A stretch of 9,679 nucleotides of DNA from an uncultured bacterium (GTDB lineage Bacteria > Planctomycetota > Phycisphaerae > Sedimentisphaerales > Anaerobacaceae): the NCBI GenBank assembly GCA_913009865.1, contig CAJVYK010000069.1, positions 1-9,679 of the forward strand, read 5' to 3'. Shown here piece after piece: positions 6,343 through 9,679 of this stretch. The notes under the pieces are model-generated. The model was not told where the DNA came from, searched no databases, and saw only the letters and a program-made list of their open reading frames with translations. The translations under genes were made by a program, and so were the position numbers. Each line of letters opens with the position of its first letter. The stretch's first letter is position 1.

Positions 6343-6382
6343 TATCAGCCTTTTCGGCGATTAGACGGGGAACTCCATCCCC
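6338..6382 (-). ncRNA. Fluoride riboswitch aptamer (crcB RNA motif)
   Basis: Read on the minus strand, a GGGG (6382-6379)/CCCC (6370-6367) stem closes the loop AUGGAGUU. A short linker with the conserved AA (GUCUAAUC) leads to the hairpin GCC-GAAAA-GGC (6358-6348), then UGAU (6347-6344), then AACUCC (6343-6338). GGAGUU in the loop and AACUCC form the six-pair pseudoknot. Order, spacing and invariant bases (GAUG in the first loop, UGAU before the pseudoknot strand) match the crcB motif, whose crystal structures show one fluoride held by Mg2+ ions. The aptamer begins about four bases after the predicted transcript start and is followed by an anti-aptamer hairpin and terminator, so it controls the dynamin-led operon. 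Fluoride should stabilise the pseudoknot and switch expression on. Confidence 0.93.
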
Positions 6383-6392
6383 TGAAACAGCC

Positions 6393-6421
6393 ATTTTATA
6401 AGAAATCTGCAAACAGGTCAA
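6393..6421 (-). promoter_or_regulatory. Sigma-70-type promoter of the riboswitch-controlled operon
   Basis: On the minus strand TTGACC (6421-6416) is a five-of-six -35 box, followed by a 17-base spacer and TAAAAT (6398-6393), a five-of-six -10 box. Transcription should start near 6386, a few bases before the first G of the fluoride aptamer. This exact placement supports both the promoter and the riboswitch. Confidence 0.8.
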
Positions 6422-6503
6422 GCATATTCATCTCCCGATAAACACTCCCGAATCGCTAACAGCTCCTTCAACACCTTTTCCCCTTTTCTTTCTTATAAAA
6501 CAT

Positions 6504-6532
6504 TTGATAAACATTGTGGGCTTTGTTAGCAT
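6504..6532 (+). promoter_or_regulatory. Likely promoter of the class V aminotransferase gene
   Basis: TTGATA (6504-6509), a 17-base spacer and TAGCAT (6527-6532) give five-of-six and four-of-six matches to sigma-70 boxes. Transcription would begin near 6539 and leave a leader of about 72 bases. It points away from the riboswitch promoter, so the two transcription units diverge from this region. Confidence 0.5.
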
Positions 6533-6610
6533 ATCGCCGTTTCTTGTTTTTCAACAGAGTCTTTAGTAACAGTTTAAGACAGGAGACTTTTAACATAGGA
6601 GCCAAATACA

Positions 6611-7699
6611 ATGGTAGATTGGAAAAACCCGCCGAGATTATTTATTCCAGGCCCGGTAAAGGTCAATAAAGATGTTTTGGCCCAGCTTGCCCGTCCGACA
6701 CTGGGCCATCGCGGCAAAGAGTACGCTCAGTTGCACGCTGAGACGGTCGATATGCTCAAAAAAATATTCTTTACCGACCAGAACGTCTTTTTATCCACGT
6801 CCTCAGCTTCAGGAATCTGGGAGGCGGCTATTCGCAACTGCGTCGGGCCCGATGAAACTGTGCTGGCTACCTGCTGCGGAGCGTTCAGCGATAAATGGGC
6901 AGCCGTAGCTAAAGCTTGTGGCAGGAAAGTCGAGGAGCTAAAAGTCGATTGGGGCAAACCAATTCTGCCCGAAATGATTGACGAAAAATTGGCAGCCGGC
7001 AAATACGCCGCTGTCACCCTGGTTTATAATGAGACGAGTACCGGCCTGACGAACCCGGTCGTAGAAATCAGCGAGATGATGAGAGAAAAGTATCCGGATG
7101 TTCTGGTCTTTGTCGATTCGGTCAGTGCGATGGTGGGCCTGCCTTTGCATTTCGATAAGCTCGGCTGGGATGTAACATTTGCCTCGGTACAGAAGGCCTT
7201 TGCAATCCCGCCGGGATTAGCCGTAGCTGTGGTCAGTAACCGGGCACTGGAAAAAAGCAAAGACGTCCCCGGCAGGGGTTATTACTTTGATTTTCAGCAG
7301 TTTGCAAAATCCGCAGCCAAAAACCAGACACCGACTACACCCAATATCCCTCACATTATGGCCTTAAACTTCCAGTGTGAAAAACTGTTGGCCGAGGGTA
7401 TGGAAAACGTATGGCAGCGGCACAAACAAATGGCCGATTTTGTAAGGAACTGGGCCAAGGAAAAATTTAATATTTTCTGTGAAGAAAAGTATGCTTCAAA
7501 TACCCTTACAGCTATCAAGAATACCAGGGGTATCAACGTTGCTGAAACCATCAATGCTATCCAGGAAAAGCACAACACTATTTTCGGAAACGGCTACGGC
7601 AAGCTCAAAGAGCAGGCCTTTCGCATCGCTCATATGGGCGATATTACCCTCGACGACCTAAAAGAGCTGCTCGGCTGGATTGATGATGAAATCGGTTAA
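6611..7699 (+). CDS. Class V PLP aminotransferase, serine-glyoxylate / phosphoserine (SerC-like) type
   Basis: The 362-residue product is a fold-type I PLP enzyme of the alanine/serine-glyoxylate aminotransferase group. Visible features are IPGPVKVNKDV (12-22) and PTLGHRGKEY (29-38) at the N-terminus, the substrate-loop segment STSSASGIWEAAI (62-74), Asp169 in FVDSVSAMVG that binds the pyridine nitrogen, Lys195 in ASVQKAF that forms the Schiff base, TPTTPNI (240-246), and Arg338 in FRIAHMG that holds the substrate carboxylate. It is cytoplasmic. In bacteria lacking classical SerC, enzymes of this type make phosphoserine from 3-phosphohydroxypyruvate. Alternatives are serine-glyoxylate or alanine-glyoxylate transamination, and the sequence alone does not decide. 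GGAG (6598-6601) is 9 bases before the ATG. No terminator was found before the HtrA gene 174 bases on, but that gene has its own promoter candidate. A DUF1015 gene lies 4.2 kb upstream on the same strand. Confidence 0.88.
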   Translation: MVDWKNPPRLFIPGPVKVNKDVLAQLARPTLGHRGKEYAQLHAETVDMLKKIFFTDQNVFLSTSSASGIWEAAIRNCVGPDETVLATCCGAFSDKWAAVAKACGRKVEELKVDWGKPILPEMIDEKLAAGKYAAVTLVYNETSTGLTNPVVEISEMMREKYPDVLVFVDSVSAMVGLPLHFDKLGWDVTFASVQKAFAIPPGLAVAVVSNRALEKSKDVPGRGYYFDFQQFAKSAAKNQTPTTPNIPHIMALNFQCEKLLAEGMENVWQRHKQMADFVRNWAKEKFNIFCEEKYASNTLTAIKNTRGINVAETINAIQEKHNTIFGNGYGKLKEQAFRIAHMGDITLDDLKELLGWIDDEIG

Positions 7700-7744
7700 G
7701 ATTACCATTTGAGTTTGTTGGCTAATATTTATATGAGAACCCTT

Positions 7745-7774
7745 TTGGCTCCGTGAACTTATTGGTAATAAAAT
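7745..7774 (+). promoter_or_regulatory. Candidate promoter of the htrA gene
   Basis: TTGGCT (7745-7750), an 18-base spacer and TAAAAT (7769-7774) give four-of-six and five-of-six matches to sigma-70 boxes. A stress-type extracytoplasmic sigma promoter was looked for because DegP genes often have one; a GAACTT at 7755 has no partner at a suitable distance. The call is tentative. Confidence 0.35.
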
Positions 7775-7860
7775 CGTATTAAACTGTCGATACCGTTTTT
7801 ATCGCTGTCAAATTGCGGGTTTTGATAACTATTTTGAGTGCTCTGAGGAATTGAGAGGTT

Positions 7861-7868
7861 AAGGAGGT
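7861..7868 (+). promoter_or_regulatory. Strong Shine-Dalgarno of htrA within a tandem 9-base repeat
   Basis: AAGGAGGT lies 5 bases before the ATG at 7874 and is nearly a full complement of the 16S rRNA end, so it fixes the start codon. It is formed across the junction of two adjacent copies of GAGGTTAAG (7855-7863 and 7864-7872). Confidence 0.85.
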
Positions 7869-7873
7869 TAAGA

Positions 7874-9355
7874 ATGAGCCATTCTAATACCAGACAGAAT
7901 AAGACTTTATTACGCTTTTCGTTAATTTCAGTTTTGCTTCTGCTCTTCATTGCTCCGCTGTCGGGGTTTGCACAGGACAGCGGCACCATTGATACCCTCC
8001 GTCAGACGGGCAAGGCCTTTGCCAAAATCGCCGAAAAGGCATCGCCTGCGGTAGTCGGCATCAAGGCCGAGACAACCATCAAGCAGAACTATCCGGCAAT
8101 GCGTGAGCAGCCCTTTGGCGAACCCTTCGACCCGTTCGGAGATGATTTCTTCGATTTTTTCTTCCGTCGCCAGGCCCCTCACCAGCGCTCTCCACAGCCG
8201 AAGTCTCACCGGCTGGCCCAGGGCTCAGGATTTATCATCTCTGCCGACGGCTATATCCTTACGAATAATCATCTCGTTGGTGGAGCTGAAAAGGTTACGG
8301 TTATGCTTGCGGATGACCGGGAGCTGGAAGCAAAAATTATCGGTACAGACCCGGAATCCGATGTCGCCGTCATAAAAATCGACGGCAATGACCTGTCCTA
8401 CCTCAAGCTGGCCGACTCTGATGCCCTCGAAGTCGGCGAGTGGGTACTTGCCATTGGCAATCCCTTTGGCCTAAGCCATACGGTTACAGCCGGCATCGTA
8501 AGCGCCAAGGGCCGCAACAACGTAGGCCTGACCGCTTTTGAAGATTTTATCCAGACAGATGCCGCTATAAACCCCGGAAATTCCGGCGGACCGCTGCTCA
8601 ATCTTGACGGAGACGCGGTCGGCATTAACACCGCTATCATCAGCCGCAGCGGCGGCAATATGGGTATTGGCCTGGCAATCCCTATCAATATGGCTAAAGC
8701 CATTTATGACCAGCTTATTGACAGTGGAACCGTTGTCCGTGGCTTCCTTGGCGTTACTATCCAGGACTTAACTACTGAACTGGCCGCTTCTTTTGGCTTA
8801 AAAGATACCAAAGGCGTTCTTCTCTCCGATGTTACAGAGGATTCCGCCGCCGATAAGGCCGGGCTAAAGCCGGGTGATATCGTTGTTGAATTCGAAGGCC
8901 AGCCGGTAGAAAAAGCAGATAACTTCCGTAACCGCGTCGCAATGTTAAAACCCGGCACTAAGGTAGAAGTAATGGTGCTCCGTGACGGCAAACGAAAAAC
9001 CTTTACCGTTGAACTTGGCAAGCGGCCGACAGAGGGCCAACTCGCTGCCGGCCAGTCAGAGGTGCTCGAGCAGTTGGGCTTTGCTGTGCGCAACCTTACC
9101 GATGATTTGGCTCAGCGTCTCGGTTATCAGGGCTTGTCCGGTGTTGTTGTCAGTCAGGTTGAGCCCGGCTCACTGGCTGGGCTTGCCGGCATTACGCCCG
9201 GAACGCTGATTCAGCAGGTCAACCGGCATCCTGTCGGGAATACCAAAGAGTTTGACAAAGCGATAAAACAGGCCGCCAAGGAAGGGACAGTGCTGCTCTT
9301 AATCAGGGATGAACGCTACACACGTTTCGTTGTACTGAAACTGCCCAAAAAATAA
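7874..9355 (+). CDS. degP: Periplasmic HtrA/DegP (Do) serine protease-chaperone
   Basis: The 493-residue length is normal for a two-PDZ Do protease. A Sec signal peptide occupies residues 1-33 (basic start, hydrophobic core ISVLLLLFIAPLSG, likely cleavage after GFA). The trypsin-like domain follows with the full triad: His133 in LTNNHLVG, Asp163 in SDVAVIKID and Ser237 in NPGNSGGPLL. Residues 72-115 form a proline-, phenylalanine- and arginine-rich loop, matching the long LA loop that governs oligomer state in DegP. PDZ1 spans about 290-380 (FLGVTIQ, GLKPGDIVVEF) and PDZ2 about 400-490 (GVVVSQVEPGSLAGLAGI). The enzyme degrades or refolds damaged envelope proteins. The start is fixed by a strong ribosome binding site, and a terminator follows. 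All key residues are present; DegQ or MucD naming would be equally possible. Confidence 0.95.
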   Translation: MSHSNTRQNKTLLRFSLISVLLLLFIAPLSGFAQDSGTIDTLRQTGKAFAKIAEKASPAVVGIKAETTIKQNYPAMREQPFGEPFDPFGDDFFDFFFRRQAPHQRSPQPKSHRLAQGSGFIISADGYILTNNHLVGGAEKVTVMLADDRELEAKIIGTDPESDVAVIKIDGNDLSYLKLADSDALEVGEWVLAIGNPFGLSHTVTAGIVSAKGRNNVGLTAFEDFIQTDAAINPGNSGGPLLNLDGDAVGINTAIISRSGGNMGIGLAIPINMAKAIYDQLIDSGTVVRGFLGVTIQDLTTELAASFGLKDTKGVLLSDVTEDSAADKAGLKPGDIVVEFEGQPVEKADNFRNRVAMLKPGTKVEVMVLRDGKRKTFTVELGKRPTEGQLAAGQSEVLEQLGFAVRNLTDDLAQRLGYQGLSGVVVSQVEPGSLAGLAGITPGTLIQQVNRHPVGNTKEFDKAIKQAAKEGTVLLLIRDERYTRFVVLKLPKK

Positions 9356-9390
9356 TAGCCAAAAGATAAACTTGTTTTTCAGCTAACAAT

Positions 9391-9427
9391 ACAGGCCGAC
9401 AGCTTAAATGCTCGTTGGCCTGTTTTC
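9391..9427 (+). terminator. Strong intrinsic terminator after htrA
   Basis: ACAGGCCGAC (9391-9400) pairs with GTTGGCCTGT (9414-9423) over ten pairs, including one G-U. An inner AGC/GCT (9401-9403, 9410-9412) tightens the loop, with one bulged C. TTTT (9423-9426) follows. It lies 35 bases after the htrA stop and separates it from the next gene's promoter. Confidence 0.85.
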
Positions 9428-9477
9428 GTTGCTTTGTCTCTCGATGACAAGCCATCGGGCGGAAATGCTGATACCTG

Positions 9478-9506
9478 TTGCATTTTGGCGGCTAAAACGC
9501 TATACT
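9478..9506 (+). promoter_or_regulatory. Candidate promoter of the asd gene
   Basis: TATACT (9501-9506) is a five-of-six -10 box, 17 bases after TTGCAT (9478-9483), a weak three-of-six -35 box. It lies after the htrA terminator and about 40 bases before the asd start, where a promoter is needed. Confidence 0.5.
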
Positions 9507-9548
9507 TTCCTGCTGTTTTGAGAAATATATTATTCAGGAGTTTTAAGT

Positions 9549-9679
9549 ATGGGTTGTAATCTGGCAATAGCAGGAGTAACCGGTGCGGTTGGCCAGGAAT
9601 TTTTGAAAATCCTGGAACAGCGGGATTTCCCGTTCGATTCTCTCAAAGCCCTTGCCAGCCGCCGCTCAGCCGGCAAGGA
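9549..9679 (+). CDS. asd: Aspartate-semialdehyde dehydrogenase, N-terminal part (cut by window end)
   Basis: The first 43 codons are visible. MGCNLAIAGVTGAVGQEFLK is the Rossmann NADP-binding start, with the G-x-T-G-A-V-G-Q-E pattern of bacterial Asd. It is followed by ILEQRDFPFDSLKALASRRSAGK, where the DFP and ASRRSAGK segments are family signatures. The enzyme reduces aspartyl phosphate to aspartate semialdehyde for lysine, diaminopimelate, threonine and methionine synthesis. The catalytic cysteine lies beyond the window. AGGAG (9536-9540) is 8 bases before the ATG, which supports this start. The gene has its own promoter and follows a terminator, so it is a separate unit from htrA. Confidence 0.92.
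   Translation, partial: MGCNLAIAGVTGAVGQEFLKILEQRDFPFDSLKALASRRSAGK

Noticed and set aside
6338..6382. Assigning the fluoride aptamer to the aminotransferase gene
   Set aside because: The conserved bases and pseudoknot read correctly only on the minus strand, and promoter, anti-aptamer hairpin and terminator all point toward the dynamin gene.
7700..7873. Intrinsic terminator between the aminotransferase and htrA
   Set aside because: Only a four-pair CGAT/ATCG hairpin around a T run was found near 7788-7804, too weak to call.
1..9679. CRISPR array, tRNA, rRNA, insertion sequence or prophage genes
   Set aside because: No regularly spaced repeats, cloverleaf, rRNA segments, transposase or phage-type proteins were seen on either strand.

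Overview
The window reads as a bacterial chromosome segment of moderate GC content with few mobile traits. A secreted two-PDZ HtrA/DegP protease with a Sec signal peptide suggests a cell with an envelope compartment. The DUF1015 protein, the SerC-like class V aminotransferase and short GAGATACG-type intergenic repeats would fit Planctomycetota (Phycisphaerae-like) or a neighbouring lineage. That placement is a guess from memory, because no rRNA or marker gene is present.

Layout. (1) 1-566, plus strand: the 3' end of a HigB-type toxin gene overlapping a complete HigA-type antitoxin, followed by a T-tailed hairpin. (2) 567-1123: a gene-poor stretch with a perfect -35/near-perfect -10 promoter (1008-1036) and a repeat-flanked palindrome that leads into a DUF1015 gene (1124-2413, plus). 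(3) 2472-6421, minus strand: a block of four genes read from a strong promoter at 6393-6421. In transcription order these are a dynamin-like GTPase, a small TPR protein, a 70-residue two-helix membrane protein and an NHA/SLC9B-type Na+/H+ antiporter. (4) 6504-9427, plus strand: a SerC/serine-glyoxylate-type class V aminotransferase, then an HtrA serine protease ending in a strong terminator. (5) 9478-9679: promoter, ribosome binding site and first 43 codons of aspartate-semialdehyde dehydrogenase.

The main discovery is in the 353-base divergent intergenic region 6258-6610. The minus strand carries a textbook fluoride riboswitch (crcB motif). A GGGG/CCCC stem has an AUGGAGUU loop whose GGAGUU makes a pseudoknot with AACUCC, next to a GCC-GAAAA-GGC hairpin and the conserved UGAU. 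It starts about 4 bases after the predicted transcription start. Downstream, a hairpin that competes with the pseudoknot strand is followed by a GC-rich terminator whose 3' arm is also the Shine-Dalgarno sequence of the dynamin gene and whose U tract touches the ATG. This predicts a fluoride-induced (ON) switch. The first regulated gene is not a fluoride channel or CLC-F exporter but a dynamin-like GTPase, with an Na+/H+ antiporter farther along the same strand. This would be a non-canonical fluoride-response operon, perhaps combining membrane maintenance with relief of the acid load brought in by HF.

The block also separates DUF1015 from the SerC-like aminotransferase, two families that I recall as neighbours in serine-biosynthesis clusters of other bacteria. 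It may therefore have been inserted into such a cluster.
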